From: Bradyrhizobium sp. CB3481
Lineage (GTDB): Bacteria; Pseudomonadota; Alphaproteobacteria; Rhizobiales; Xanthobacteraceae
NCBI RefSeq assembly: GCF_029714305.1
Contig: NZ_CP121647.1
Coordinates: forward strand, 7,708,501 to 7,772,500
Direction of reading: 5' to 3'
DNA: 64,000 bases
Below, one piece after another: positions 38,263 to 47,139 of this stretch. Position 1 is the first letter of the stretch. Every line of letters begins with the position of its first letter. The notes under the pieces were generated by a model. It saw nothing but the letters and a program-made list of their open reading frames with translations, was not told the DNA's origin and did not search any database. Both the position numbers and the translations under genes were made by a program.

Positions 38263-39192
38263 TCACGCCGCGCGGTTGCCGCGAGCGATCTCTTTCTGCT
38301 TGTCGAACTCGGCGCGGCGGCGTGCCAGCTCTTCCGGACTCATCTGCGCGATGTTGTTGTAGTCGAGCTTCCAGGAGGCATCCTCGCTCCAGCGCAGCGG
38401 CGACTGCATCGTGGTGCGCGCACCGGGCGCGGATTCGAGGAGGCGCAGCGCCAGCTCCAGCGTCAACGCCTGTGACTCCACGTCATGCGGCTTGCCGGCG
38501 GAGTTGCCGAGCGGGAAGTCCGAAAACAAAAAGCGCGGCGCGGCGGCGAATTCGACGATGTCCTTGGCGCAGCCCATGACAACGGTCGGAATACCGTTGG
38601 CTTCCAGATGACGCGCGACCAAGGCCGACGTCTGGTGGCAGACCGGGCAATTCGGCACGATCACGGCAGCATCGACCTTGTCGGCAAGGCAGCGGACGAG
38701 AATGTCAGGCGCATCGGTCTCGATGGTGACGCGGTGGCTGCGATTGGTCGGCGCGCCGAAGAAGCGCGGCGCCACTTCGCCGATCCGCCCTGAGGCCTTG
38801 GCTTTCAGAAGCTGCGGCAGCGGAAACCAGGTGCCGCTGTCGGTGGCTGTCGTGTGCTTGCGGTCGTAGCCGATATGCGAGATCCGCAAGTCGTGCTGCT
38901 TCGACGTATCGCCGTCATAGACTTGGTAGAATTTTGCGCTGCCATTATACGCCGCACCCGGCCCCTGATCGCCCTTGGTAGGATCATATGGCGCGGCTGT
39001 GGTGACGATGGTGACGCGCGATTGCGCGAGCGGTTTTTTCAGCGGCTGAAACGGCGCGTCGACGTAGTGCGCCCAGCGGTAGGGCGTGGTGTAACCGATC
39101 GCCGCGTAATAATCGCGGGTCCGCTGCATGTAGGGCACGGGAGAATCGTAGTCGGGCGCAAAGCCGAGCTGTTCGTCAGAGGGGGCGGACAT
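38263..39192 (-). CDS. Glycine/sarcosine/betaine reductase selenoprotein B-like protein (Cys form)
   Basis: The 309-aa protein resembles the GrdB subunit of anaerobic amino-acid reductases. The diagnostic region is VDAAVIVPNCPVCHQTSALVARHLEANGIPTVVMG. There C182 sits where GrdB carries selenocysteine and C185 is nearby. No in-frame UGA is needed, so this is a cysteine homolog. GrdA and GrdC subunits are absent, so the classical reductase reaction is unlikely. An oxidoreductase role on a small substrate is inference. It is followed by a CaiB/BaiF CoA-transferase in the same direction across a repeat, suggesting a shared pathway. Confidence 0.75.
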   Translation of the reverse strand: MSAPSDEQLGFAPDYDSPVPYMQRTRDYYAAIGYTTPYRWAHYVDAPFQPLKKPLAQSRVTIVTTAAPYDPTKGDQGPGAAYNGSAKFYQVYDGDTSKQHDLRISHIGYDRKHTTATDSGTWFPLPQLLKAKASGRIGEVAPRFFGAPTNRSHRVTIETDAPDILVRCLADKVDAAVIVPNCPVCHQTSALVARHLEANGIPTVVMGCAKDIVEFAAAPRFLFSDFPLGNSAGKPHDVESQALTLELALRLLESAPGARTTMQSPLRWSEDASWKLDYNNIAQMSPEELARRRAEFDKQKEIARGNRAA

Positions 39193-39444
39193 TGTTCTGT
39201 CTCTCCTTGCGTTTCCACCGTGAGGCCAGCGGCTGGCCGGCAGCTAAGCTAATGATAGTTTAGCCATTCCTCAACAGCGGAAAATGCGCAGGAAGGCCCG
39301 CGTGTTGCATGCCAGTCGCGCGGCGGCGCATTGCGGCCGCCAGATGCACAGGCTGGCAGAAAGTCTTGAAACCAAAATCTTGGAACTGGAGCGGTCGCCA
39401 ACTCGTTCACCACCGAGCAGCAATCGCCGCAACGGAGGATAGCC

Positions 39445-39669
39445 ATGGCCGATACCGGAATGAAGGATCACGTCTACAAAATCCTGGATCTCGTCGGCTC
39501 GTCCGAAAAAAGCATCGAAGATGCGATCCAGAACGCCATCACCCGCGCCTCAAAAACCATCCGCGAAATGAAATGGTTCGAGGTCGTGCAGACCAGAGGC
39601 CATATCGAAAACGGCTCCGTGCGACACTACCAGGTCACCTTGCGGGTCGGATTTACCCTGGAGGAGTAA
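39445..39669 (+). CDS. Dodecin family flavin-binding protein
   Basis: The 74-aa protein matches dodecin: [49 protein letters not shown] ... [13 protein letters not shown]. The flavin-stacking tryptophan of MKWFEV is present. Dodecins form 12-mers that store or buffer flavins such as FMN or riboflavin. The ribosome site CGGAGG lies 6 nt upstream of the ATG. It stands alone, followed by a long family A repeat. Confidence 0.93.
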   Translation: MADTGMKDHVYKILDLVGSSEKSIEDAIQNAITRASKTIREMKWFEVVQTRGHIENGSVRHYQVTLRVGFTLEE

Positions 39670-39683
39670 TTTTGGGCTAACCC

Positions 39684-39795
39684 CGTCATTGCGAGGAGCC
39701 AACGGGTCGCGCGAACGCGCGCCCGATGACAGGCTTCGCGACGAAGCAATCCATCCATCCGTTATGCCGCGCGCTTCGCTTCGCTCGCAATGACG
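39684..39795. repeat. Palindromic repeat, family A long variant
   Basis: It starts CGTCATTGCGAGGAGCC and ends GCTTCGCTCGCAATGACG like the other family A members. An extra GC-rich inner block (CGGGTCGCGCGAACGCGCGCCCGATGA) makes it about 35 bp longer. It lies between convergent dodecin and the antiporter. Confidence 0.85.
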
Positions 39796-39849
39796 AGGAA
39801 GCGGCGGAGCCTCTATACGCCAAATTGAAGCACCGCGGCTTCCGGGCGA

Positions 39850-41643
39850 TCAGACACCTGCCACCGACGCCCAGATCTCTGCCAGCTTGCGCCTTGCCCG
39901 CTGCATGCGTGTCAGCGGCACGACCACCTCCTCTTCTTCCGGCAATCGGAGGCCGACGACGTTGACGCGTCCGCCGCCGATGTTGCGCGCGACCAATACG
40001 ATCGGATCGAGCGCCAGCTCGGCGCCCTCCTTTGGTGCATGGTCGAGGTGAATGTCGAAATAGTCCGCCAGCGTCAGTTTTGCCTGCTCTTCCGCGACGG
40101 ATACACCATAGATCTCGGCCAGTTCGCCAAGCGTGTGCTCGCCCGACACCATGAAATCGCCGAGCAGATGTGGATCGGGCGCCGAGCTCGGCGCCATGTC
40201 GACGAAGAAGCGGTCGAGCGCCTCGGCCTTTTCCGGCGGCGCCAGCAGGTAGAGGTAATCGCCGGCCGCGACGGGATCGGCCTCCGCAGGCGACAAGATC
40301 CGCTCGTCGCGGATCACCAGCGTCGGCTTCGACCAGGACGGCAGCAGGCCGCGGCGGAAGTAGAGGCTCTTCGGCCGCACCGGATAGCCGACCAGTTGCT
40401 GCTCGAGCTGGCCCGGCAGATCGAGCTCGACGCGCCGCGGACCGCGGTCGACGCGCGGCAGCGCCACGTGCAGCCACCGCGCCGCCGGCGCCAGCGTCCA
40501 GCCCTGCAGCAGCAGCGAGATGATGACGACGACAAAGGCGACGTCGAAATAGAGATAGGCTTTCGGCAATCCGATCAGCATCGGGATCGAGGCCAGGAAG
40601 ATCGCGACCGCACCGCGCAGGCCGGTCCAGGCGATAAAGATCTTTTCGCGCCAGTTGAAGCGGAACGGCACCAGACACAGCAACACCGCCAGCGGCCGCG
40701 CCACCAGCATCAGCACCAACGCCACGATCACCGCAGGCCCCACGCTGTCCAGGATGCGCTGCGGCGATGACAATAGCCCGAGCAGGACGAACATCACGAT
40801 CTGCGCCAGCCAGGTCGCGGCGTCGAGGAAGGTGACCACGGAATTGTGCGCGCGGGTCGGCCGGTTGCCGATGATGATGCCGGCGAGATAGACCGCGAGA
40901 AAGCCGGAGGCATGGGCGATCTGCGCCATGCCGAATATCACCACGGCCGCCGTCGTGACGAACGGCGCATGCAGGCCCTGTGGTAGCGCCATGCGGTTCA
41001 GCGCCAGCACCACCAGGCGTCCGCCGATCACGCCGACGAAGGCGCCCAGCAGGCCTTCACGGGCCAGCTCGAACACGACATGCGAGGGCGAGCTCTCGCC
41101 GAGCGAAATGAATTGGACCAGCATCAGGGTGAGGAAGATCGCGAACGGATCGTTGGTGCCGGATTCCGCTTCCAGCGTTGCCCCGACGCGGGGCCGCAGG
41201 CGCAGGCCCTGCGTATGCACCAGCAGGAACACCGCCGCCGCATCCGTCGACGCCACCACGGCGCCGACCAGCAGGGACTCGGTCCAGTTCAGATCGAGGA
41301 CGTATCTCGCGGCCGGCGCTGTGACCAGCGCAGTGAGCAGGACGCCGATCGTCGCCAGCACCATCGACGGCGCCAGCACCGTGCGAATGCTTTGAAACTT
41401 GGTCCGCAGGCCGCCGTCGAACAGGATCAGCGCCAGCGCCACCGATCCGACCAGATAGGTGGTGCGGACGTCATCGAAGCTGAGCTTGCCCGGCCCGGCA
41501 TCGCCGGCCAGCATGCCAATTCCGAGGAACACCAGCAGCAGCGGCGCCCCGAACCGCAGCGCCAGCAGGCTCGACAGGATGCCCGCCATCACCAGAACGG
41601 CGCCCAGAAAGATGGCGATGCTGACCGAGTCGAGAGAAGCCAT
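39850..41643 (-). CDS. CPA1-type K+/H+ antiporter with C-terminal regulatory domains
   Basis: The 597-aa membrane protein has about 12 helices in the Na+/H+-exchanger fold. TESLLVGAVVASTDAAAVFLLV and LEAESGTNDPFAIFLTLMLVQ hold the conserved Asp residues that carry ions. The soluble tail contains a TrkA-C-like segment (DERILSPAEADPVAAGDYLYLLAPPEKAEALDRFFV) and a CorC/HlyC-like end (GDFMVSGEHTLGELAEIYGV). This architecture is that of the potassium/proton antiporters CvrA/NhaP2. I chose the ATG at 41643, which has GGAGG 3 nt upstream. It is divergent from an MscS channel, so osmotic and ion control genes are paired. Confidence 0.92.
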   Translation of the reverse strand: MASLDSVSIAIFLGAVLVMAGILSSLLALRFGAPLLLVFLGIGMLAGDAGPGKLSFDDVRTTYLVGSVALALILFDGGLRTKFQSIRTVLAPSMVLATIGVLLTALVTAPAARYVLDLNWTESLLVGAVVASTDAAAVFLLVHTQGLRLRPRVGATLEAESGTNDPFAIFLTLMLVQFISLGESSPSHVVFELAREGLLGAFVGVIGGRLVVLALNRMALPQGLHAPFVTTAAVVIFGMAQIAHASGFLAVYLAGIIIGNRPTRAHNSVVTFLDAATWLAQIVMFVLLGLLSSPQRILDSVGPAVIVALVLMLVARPLAVLLCLVPFRFNWREKIFIAWTGLRGAVAIFLASIPMLIGLPKAYLYFDVAFVVVIISLLLQGWTLAPAARWLHVALPRVDRGPRRVELDLPGQLEQQLVGYPVRPKSLYFRRGLLPSWSKPTLVIRDERILSPAEADPVAAGDYLYLLAPPEKAEALDRFFVDMAPSSAPDPHLLGDFMVSGEHTLGELAEIYGVSVAEEQAKLTLADYFDIHLDHAPKEGAELALDPIVLVARNIGGGRVNVVGLRLPEEEEVVVPLTRMQRARRKLAEIWASVAGV

Positions 41644-41859
41644 GAACCTCCGATAATTCGCCCGCAAATACCTGCAATTGCATCCTTATCGTTGCCATAG
41701 TTGAACGCCAACCCATTTCTGCGATAGCGGCAATGAGCCCTGTTTTAAGGACTGAACCGGCTTCGCCGGTCCAGGTACCGATGGTCCGCCTGCCCGGTTT
41801 GTGGAAATCTGCCGTGCGTGCGAATCAAATTGCCTTGCGCTCCCTGACGAGATTTGCCG

Positions 41860-43176
41860 ATGGACATGGCCCCGAAAGAAATCATTGAGTTTCTGCAATC
41901 GACGGCGCGGTCGGTCGGCGCCGAGATCACCTCACCATGGTTCTATCTGCAGTTCGGGCTGATGCTGACCGCGGCCGGCATTGCCTATGCGGCGGAGACG
42001 GCGATCCGTAAGCGGGTCGACATGACCTCGCTGGCGATGCGCTGGCCGCTGCCGCTCCGGCATTTCGTCCGCGTCTTGGTCGGCAGCGCGTCGACCGCGG
42101 TGTTCGCCATCCTGGTGATCGCCGAGCGCGTCACGATGTACCACCTGACGTGGCCAAGCCGCAGCTACCTCCTGATGGTCGCCGCCAAGCTGGCGCTGGC
42201 CTGGCTGGTGATCCGGCTGATCACGTCGGTGATCCGCAACGCCTTCATCGTCAAGCTGGTCTCGATCACGGCCTGGTTCGTCGCGGCGCTGAGCATCCTC
42301 GGCCAGCTCGACCCCGCGGCGGAAACGCTTGATTCGTTTGCGATCGAGATCGGCGGCCTGCGGCTGACGCCGCTGCTGCTGATCAAGGCCGGCGCGCTGT
42401 TGATCGCGGCGTTGTGGCTGACCAACATCGCCGCCAACTTCATCGAAAGCAGGATCACCCGCGCCAGCGACCTGACGCCGTCGGTCCAGGTGCTGCTGGT
42501 CAAGATCATCCGCATCGGCCTGATGGTGGTGGCGATCGCCATCGCGCTCGGCGCCGTCGGCATCAACCTTTCGGCGCTGGCAGTCTTTACCGGCGCGGCC
42601 GGCGTCGGCATCGGTCTCGGCCTGCAGAAGATCGTCGCCAACTTCATTTCGGGCATCATCCTGCTGGCGGACAAATCCGTGAAACCGGGCGACCTCGTCA
42701 CCATCGGCGACAATTCGGGCCGGATCAGCGCCATGAAGACGCGCTATATCTCGGTGGCCGCCGGCGACGGGCGCGAGTTCCTGATCCCGAACGAGGATCT
42801 GGTGACACAGAAGGTCGTGAACTGGACCTATACCGACAAGAACACGCTGGTGAAGGTGCTGTTCAGCACCAATTACGACGCCGAACCCCGCCTCGTCTGC
42901 AAGCTGGCGATCGAGGTCGCGGCGGCCGCCCCGCGCGCCATCAAGAACAAGCCGCCGAACTGCATCATCACCGAGTTCGCCGAGGCCGGCATGAAATTCT
43001 CGCTGACCTTCTGGATCGCCGACCCCGATGGCATGGACAATGTGAAAAGTGACGTGATGCTGGCGCTATGGGACGCCTTCAAGCGCGAGGGCATCCGTGT
43101 TCCCTATCCGGTCCGCGAAATCCGTATCCGCGGCGGCGCGCTGCCGGTCGAGCCCGTGGTGGAAGTTTCCGGCTAG
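41860..43176 (+). CDS. Small-conductance mechanosensitive channel (MscS family)
   Basis: The 438-aa protein has about five predicted membrane helices, more than the three of E. coli MscS. The pore helix and beta domain are GVGIGLGLQKIVANFISGIILLADKSVKPGDLVTIGDNSGRISAMKTRY, followed by VPNED-type ipNEDLVTQKVVNW. It opens under membrane tension to release solutes during hypo-osmotic shock. The start is ATG 41860; a TTG at 41854 and an ATG at 41866 are alternatives. It is divergent from the K+/H+ antiporter gene. Confidence 0.92.
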   Translation: MDMAPKEIIEFLQSTARSVGAEITSPWFYLQFGLMLTAAGIAYAAETAIRKRVDMTSLAMRWPLPLRHFVRVLVGSASTAVFAILVIAERVTMYHLTWPSRSYLLMVAAKLALAWLVIRLITSVIRNAFIVKLVSITAWFVAALSILGQLDPAAETLDSFAIEIGGLRLTPLLLIKAGALLIAALWLTNIAANFIESRITRASDLTPSVQVLLVKIIRIGLMVVAIAIALGAVGINLSALAVFTGAAGVGIGLGLQKIVANFISGIILLADKSVKPGDLVTIGDNSGRISAMKTRYISVAAGDGREFLIPNEDLVTQKVVNWTYTDKNTLVKVLFSTNYDAEPRLVCKLAIEVAAAAPRAIKNKPPNCIITEFAEAGMKFSLTFWIADPDGMDNVKSDVMLALWDAFKREGIRVPYPVREIRIRGGALPVEPVVEVSG

Positions 43177-43291
43177 ATGCAGGCCATTTATGCGGGCCTG
43201 CGGCCCAACGTCAGCTTGCACTGACCGTCCCGATCATTAAATTAGGCCTTCAAATCAGCCCCTTGCCATTTTCACCGAAGCATGACCGCCC

Positions 43292-44116
43292 ATGAGCTAT
43301 ATTGAAGCGACCGAAACCTCGTTGCGGAAGACCGGCCAGATCAAGCTGCACGGCCCGAGCGGATTTGCCGGCATGCGCAAGGCCGGCGCCCTGGTCGCCA
43401 AATGCCTGGATGAGCTCACCGACATCGTCAAAGCGGGCGTGCCGACCTCGCGGGTCGACGAATTCGTCCGCGACTTCGCCTTCAGCCATGGCGCCTATCC
43501 GGCGACGCTGATGTATCGCGGTTACCGCTACTCGACCTGCACCTCGATCAATCACGTGGTTTGCCACGGCATGCCGGGCGACCGTGCGCTGAAGGACGGC
43601 GACATCGTCAACATCGACGTCACCTTCATCGTCGACGGCTGGTATGGCGATTCCAGCCGCATGTATGTGATCGGTTCGATCCCGCGCAAGGCGGAGCGGC
43701 TGATCGAGGTCACCTATGAAGCGATGATGCGCGGCATCGCCGCCGTGAAGCCCGGCGCCACCACCGGCGACATCGGTCACGCCATCCAGAGCTTCGTCGA
43801 GCCGCAGGGCATGAGCGTGGTGCGCGATTTCTGCGGCCATGGCCTCGGCCGCATGTTCCACGACGAGCCGAACATCATCCATATCGGCCGGCCCGGCGAA
43901 GGCGTGATGCTCAAGCCCGGCATGTTCTTCACCATCGAGCCGATGATCAACCTCGGCAAGCCGCATGTGAAAATCCTGTCCGATGGCTGGACCGCGGTGA
44001 CGCGCGACCGCTCGCTGTCAGCGCAGTTCGAGCACTCGGTCGGCGTGACCGCTGATGGTGTCGAGATCTTCACGCTGTCGCAGCGCCACGGCGAGAAGCC
44101 GCTGGTTATCACGTAA
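43292..44116 (+). CDS. map: Methionine aminopeptidase, type I
   Basis: The 274-aa enzyme removes the initiator methionine from new proteins. Metal ligands are all visible: [32 protein letters not shown] and [23 protein letters not shown] contains the substrate-contacting His. The length is close to E. coli (264 aa); about ten extra N-terminal residues are present. radC follows 55 nt after the stop on the same strand, a frequent order in alphaproteobacteria. Confidence 0.96.
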   Translation: MSYIEATETSLRKTGQIKLHGPSGFAGMRKAGALVAKCLDELTDIVKAGVPTSRVDEFVRDFAFSHGAYPATLMYRGYRYSTCTSINHVVCHGMPGDRALKDGDIVNIDVTFIVDGWYGDSSRMYVIGSIPRKAERLIEVTYEAMMRGIAAVKPGATTGDIGHAIQSFVEPQGMSVVRDFCGHGLGRMFHDEPNIIHIGRPGEGVMLKPGMFFTIEPMINLGKPHVKILSDGWTAVTRDRSLSAQFEHSVGVTADGVEIFTLSQRHGEKPLVIT

Positions 44117-44171
44117 GCCGGCCAGCACTTTAGAGTTGCAAAAGCCCGCCGGCTCGGCATGGTTACGGCCG

Positions 44172-44885
44172 ATGCCAGCCAAGACCAGCAATCCCCCGGA
44201 TCAACCCGCCGAGACGCCGCATTATCACGGCCACCGCGAGCGCCTGCGCGAGCGCTTCCACGCGGCCGGGCCGGAGGCGCTGAGCGATTACGAGCTGCTG
44301 GAGATGGCGCTATTCCCGGCCTTGCCCCGCCGCGACACCAAGCCGCTGGCCAAGGCGCTGCTGAATAAATTCGGCTCGTTCGCCGAAGTGATCCACGCCC
44401 CCGTTGCGCGCCTGCGCGAAGTCGACGGCATCGGCGAAGCCTCGATCAACCAAATCAAGCTGCTGGCGGCCGCCGCGCACCGCGTCGCCAAGGGCGAGAT
44501 CAAGCGCAAGGTCGCGCTGTCGTCCTGGAATGACGTGATCGATTATTGCCGGACCGGCATGGCATTCGCCGACAAGGAGCAATTCCGCCTGCTGTTCCTC
44601 GACAAGCGCAACCAGCTAATCGCCGACGAGATCCAGCAGACCGGCACCGTCGACCACACCCCGGTCTATCCGCGCGAGGTGATCAAGCGCGCGCTCGAAC
44701 TGTCGGCGACCGCGCTGATCCTGGTGCACAACCACCCTTCCGGCGATCCGACACCCTCGCAGGCCGACATCCATATGACGAAGGCGATCATCCAGATCGC
44801 CACCCCACTCGGCATTTCCGTGCACGATCACATCATCGTCGGCAAGAATGGGCACGCGAGCCTGAAGGGGCTGCGGCTGATCTAG
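44172..44885 (+). CDS. radC: RadC family JAB-domain protein
   Basis: The 237-aa protein has an N-terminal helix-hairpin-helix region ([29 protein letters not shown]) and a C-terminal JAMM/MPN metalloprotease-like domain with [18 protein letters not shown] (His-x-His...Asp zinc site, complete). Despite the name, a DNA-repair role is not established for the family. The C-terminal [14 protein letters not shown] is repeated in coding-like copies at 46534 and 47140. I chose ATG 44172 ([11 protein letters not shown]); the frame is open upstream inside map. A HEAT-repeat gene starts 6 nt after the stop and uses TAGGAG, made from the radC stop, as its ribosome site. Confidence 0.93.
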   Translation: MPAKTSNPPDQPAETPHYHGHRERLRERFHAAGPEALSDYELLEMALFPALPRRDTKPLAKALLNKFGSFAEVIHAPVARLREVDGIGEASINQIKLLAAAAHRVAKGEIKRKVALSSWNDVIDYCRTGMAFADKEQFRLLFLDKRNQLIADEIQQTGTVDHTPVYPREVIKRALELSATALILVHNHPSGDPTPSQADIHMTKAIIQIATPLGISVHDHIIVGKNGHASLKGLRLI

Positions 44886-44891
44886 GAGCAC

Positions 44892-46526
44892 ATGTTGATT
44901 AACGACCCTTTCCTGTCTGACCAGAAGATAGCGGAGATCATACTCCGTGTTGCCTCCGAAATCAGACACGCCGACAGGCCGCGCCGGCAAACAGCCATCC
45001 GCGACCTGTCCGATCTCTGCCGGAAAGTCCGGGTTCGCGCGCGCGCAGCGATTCCCGTCTGGCTTGAGCTCCTGGACGATGAAGACAAGGAGGTCGGCGA
45101 GAGCGCGAGCTATGGCCTCAGCCATTGTGCGCCAGACAGCATCGAACCGTTGATCGAGCAGCTCAGGCACAATAATCACCTCGTGCGCCAGCGCGCATGC
45201 TCGTCGTTCGGGACGATCGGCAAAGAGGCAGTTCTCGCCACAGACAGTATCCTGCCGCTGCTCGAAGACTCCGCTCAGGCGGTGCGCTCTCGCGCAGCCT
45301 GGGCCCTTGGTCTGATCGGAGACGGCCGTCAACGCACAATTGCTGTCCTGTTCGACATGGCACGCACGGGAATGACAGAGGATCGGCGCGCTGCCTTGCA
45401 TGGCCTTGGCAGCGTTGCAAAAGCGGCCATAGACCTCGCGCCATTGCGCGCACGTCAGCAGGAAATCTTCGACGCGCTCACAGACGAGGATGACGACGTC
45501 CGCTGGAGCGCCTGCTACGCCATCGAATCCCTCGATCTCGATCCGGCGACTCACGTCGACCTGATCGTGCCTCGGTTATCGGATCGATCCGCGCGGGTTG
45601 AGGAGATTGCGATCTGTCAACTGAAAGAGCTCGCGGACGACGTCGATCTCACGTCCCACCTTGCGCCGATCTGTCAGGTCGTCCGGGGCGCGCGAAAACG
45701 CTCGGCGGCTACCGCCTGCAAGGTGATTGGCATGTTGGGCCCGAGGGCGCATGCGGCCGTGCCGTCCCTCATCGACGCGCTGAACGGCGAAGACGACTTC
45801 ACCGTCATCGCTGCCGCTGTGGCACTGTGGCGTGTAGACGGCCGCATTGACGCGTCGCGGCCCCACCTGGCAAGGCTGTTCCCCGATTCCGGCGAAACAG
45901 TGTGCGACGCGATCAGTCAGATTGGCCCTGCTGCGACTCCACTCATCGGTCAAGTTCGTGCGGCGCTGGAGTCCGATGATTGGGACTTGCAGTGGGCCGC
46001 CGCCGACGCACTGGGCTCCATGGGCTCTGGCGATCCTGCAACCCTTTCGGCGCTAACGGCAGCGCTCGGACACGACAGCGGCATCGTCGTGTCGGCGGCA
46101 GCAACGGCACTTGTCCGCATTGGTGTCGCGGCGGTACCGGCACTCTCGGACACTCTTGTGCAGCAAGGCGATCCGCGCGCAGAATGGGCGGCGGACGCGT
46201 TGGGACGGATCGGGCCGGCCGCCGTCGCGGCAGCTGAATTGCTACTCGCACAATTGCACTCATCGCGACCCGGGCTGGCGGCGTGGTCAGCAATCGCCCT
46301 GGCGAAGATCACGGGGGATGAAAGGGCCGTGCCTATGCTGGTGAAACTTCTCGAAAGGACGGACCGCGCCGACTTGAGACAGCAGGCAGCCCTCGGTCTC
46401 AAGGCTGTTGGGCCGCGGGCGTGCGGTGCCGTCGGGGCCCTGAATGCGCTGCTTGAGGATCCGGATGACGATGTCAGGACGGCCGCCGAGGCAGCGCTAT
46501 CTGCCGTAACAGCGGCGCGCCACTAA
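44892..46526 (+). CDS. HEAT-repeat protein coupled to radC
   Basis: The 544-aa protein is built almost wholly of alpha-helical HEAT/PBS-lyase-type repeats of about 35-40 residues. Examples are VRQRACSSFGTIG, VRSRAAWALGLIGDG, VRWSACYAIESLD, LQWAAADALGSMGSGD, AEWAADALGRIGPAA and VRTAAEAALSAV. No catalytic motif, signal peptide or membrane helix was seen, so it is probably a cytosolic scaffold or binding protein. The ATG lies 6 nt after the radC stop. The codon mix (frequent CTC, ATC and ACG beside ACA, GCA and TTG) looks less biased than in map and radC, which suggests transfer. A radC-tail copy starts 8 nt after its stop. The role is unknown. Confidence 0.85.
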   Translation: MLINDPFLSDQKIAEIILRVASEIRHADRPRRQTAIRDLSDLCRKVRVRARAAIPVWLELLDDEDKEVGESASYGLSHCAPDSIEPLIEQLRHNNHLVRQRACSSFGTIGKEAVLATDSILPLLEDSAQAVRSRAAWALGLIGDGRQRTIAVLFDMARTGMTEDRRAALHGLGSVAKAAIDLAPLRARQQEIFDALTDEDDDVRWSACYAIESLDLDPATHVDLIVPRLSDRSARVEEIAICQLKELADDVDLTSHLAPICQVVRGARKRSAATACKVIGMLGPRAHAAVPSLIDALNGEDDFTVIAAAVALWRVDGRIDASRPHLARLFPDSGETVCDAISQIGPAATPLIGQVRAALESDDWDLQWAAADALGSMGSGDPATLSALTAALGHDSGIVVSAAATALVRIGVAAVPALSDTLVQQGDPRAEWAADALGRIGPAAVAAAELLLAQLHSSRPGLAAWSAIALAKITGDERAVPMLVKLLERTDRADLRQQAALGLKAVGPRACGAVGALNALLEDPDDDVRTAAEAALSAVTAARH

Positions 46527-46533
46527 TCATCTC

Positions 46534-46578
46534 GGCAAGAACGGCCATGCGAGCCTGAAGGGGATGAAGCTGATTTGA
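46534..46578 (+). repeat. Second copy of the radC 3' end (cassette boundary)
   Basis: The 45 bp encode [14 protein letters not shown] plus a TGA stop. The native radC end (44841-44885) encodes [14 protein letters not shown] plus TAG. 36 of 45 bases agree, and the non-stop differences change only two residues (L to M, R to K). Similarity extends about 10 bp further upstream with a 1-nt deletion (ATCATC-TCGGC). It begins 8 nt after the HEAT gene stop. It has no start codon and is read as a leftover attachment end. Confidence 0.85.
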
Positions 46579-46701
46579 TCTTGTCGGGCGAAATGCGCTC
46601 CGCTCATTGTGCACACGCCGCCTGCATTTACCATTTATTAACTCTGCGCTTCGCGCTTTGGTGAATGCGTGAGAGAGTAGTTCAGCGGATGAGAGGGGTA
46701 G

Positions 46702-46717
46702 CTCATTCTCGAATGAG
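46702..46717 (+). promoter_or_regulatory. Inverted and direct repeats ahead of the 56-aa gene
   Basis: CTCATTC-TC-GAATGAG is a perfect 7+7 inverted repeat. The direct repeat ATGAGAGGGG occurs at 46689-46698 and 46713-46722, so the right arm runs into the ribosome site of the next gene. A hairpin here could affect translation, or the site could be an operator. Confidence 0.45.
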
Positions 46718-46726
46718 AGGGGATCC

Positions 46727-46897
46727 ATGATAGCTCAACTGGCATGGCGGATACGGGGCGCGGCTCTTTTGATGAGCCCGAAGCATCTGGTCGACAAATT
46801 TCTCGACCGGATCGAGGAACTGAGGAGCGCGATGTCGCTTGCTGAAACCGACAGATTGGTCCGCAACGAGTTGCGAACCAGGATGCTGTTCGATTGA
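46727..46897 (+). CDS. 56-aa protein in the radC-tail cassette
   Basis: This short gene starts at ATG 46727 with AGAGGGG 5 nt upstream and stops at TGA 46895-46897, followed 13 nt later by a strong terminator. The product begins MIAQLAWRIRGAALLMSPKH and continues LVDKFLDRIEELRSAMSLAE, ending RTRMLFD. It is basic at the start, then an amphipathic helix, with no signal peptide or cysteine. It lies between two copies of the radC 3' end. I do not recognise it. The ribosome site plus terminator make it a credible gene despite its size. Confidence 0.6.
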   Translation: MIAQLAWRIRGAALLMSPKHLVDKFLDRIEELRSAMSLAETDRLVRNELRTRMLFD

Positions 46898-46910
46898 TTC
46901 GGTGACCCTA

Positions 46911-46950
46911 GCGCGATGGCACGATCGAACGGCCATCGCGCTTTATTATT
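46911..46950 (+). terminator. Rho-independent terminator of the 56-aa gene
   Basis: A 10-bp perfect stem, GCGCGATGGC (46911-46920) with GCCATCGCGC (46932-46941), has an 11-nt loop and is followed by TTTATTATT. It is oriented on the plus strand, 13 nt after the small gene's stop. Confidence 0.85.
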
Positions 46951-47139
46951 GGCCGGGTTCAATGGCACAAAGAGCCGCCTCAAATGGGGCGGTCCTCGTA
47001 GGGCACAGTCGCATCGGAGAGGTTGTTTATGCGAAGCCTCTTGTCGCGCGACATACGATCCCTGGCATCGCACGCCGACAGCCATCATAGATATCGCCGC
47101 CCCACTAAGGCATCTCCGTCCGCGGCCATATCCATTATC

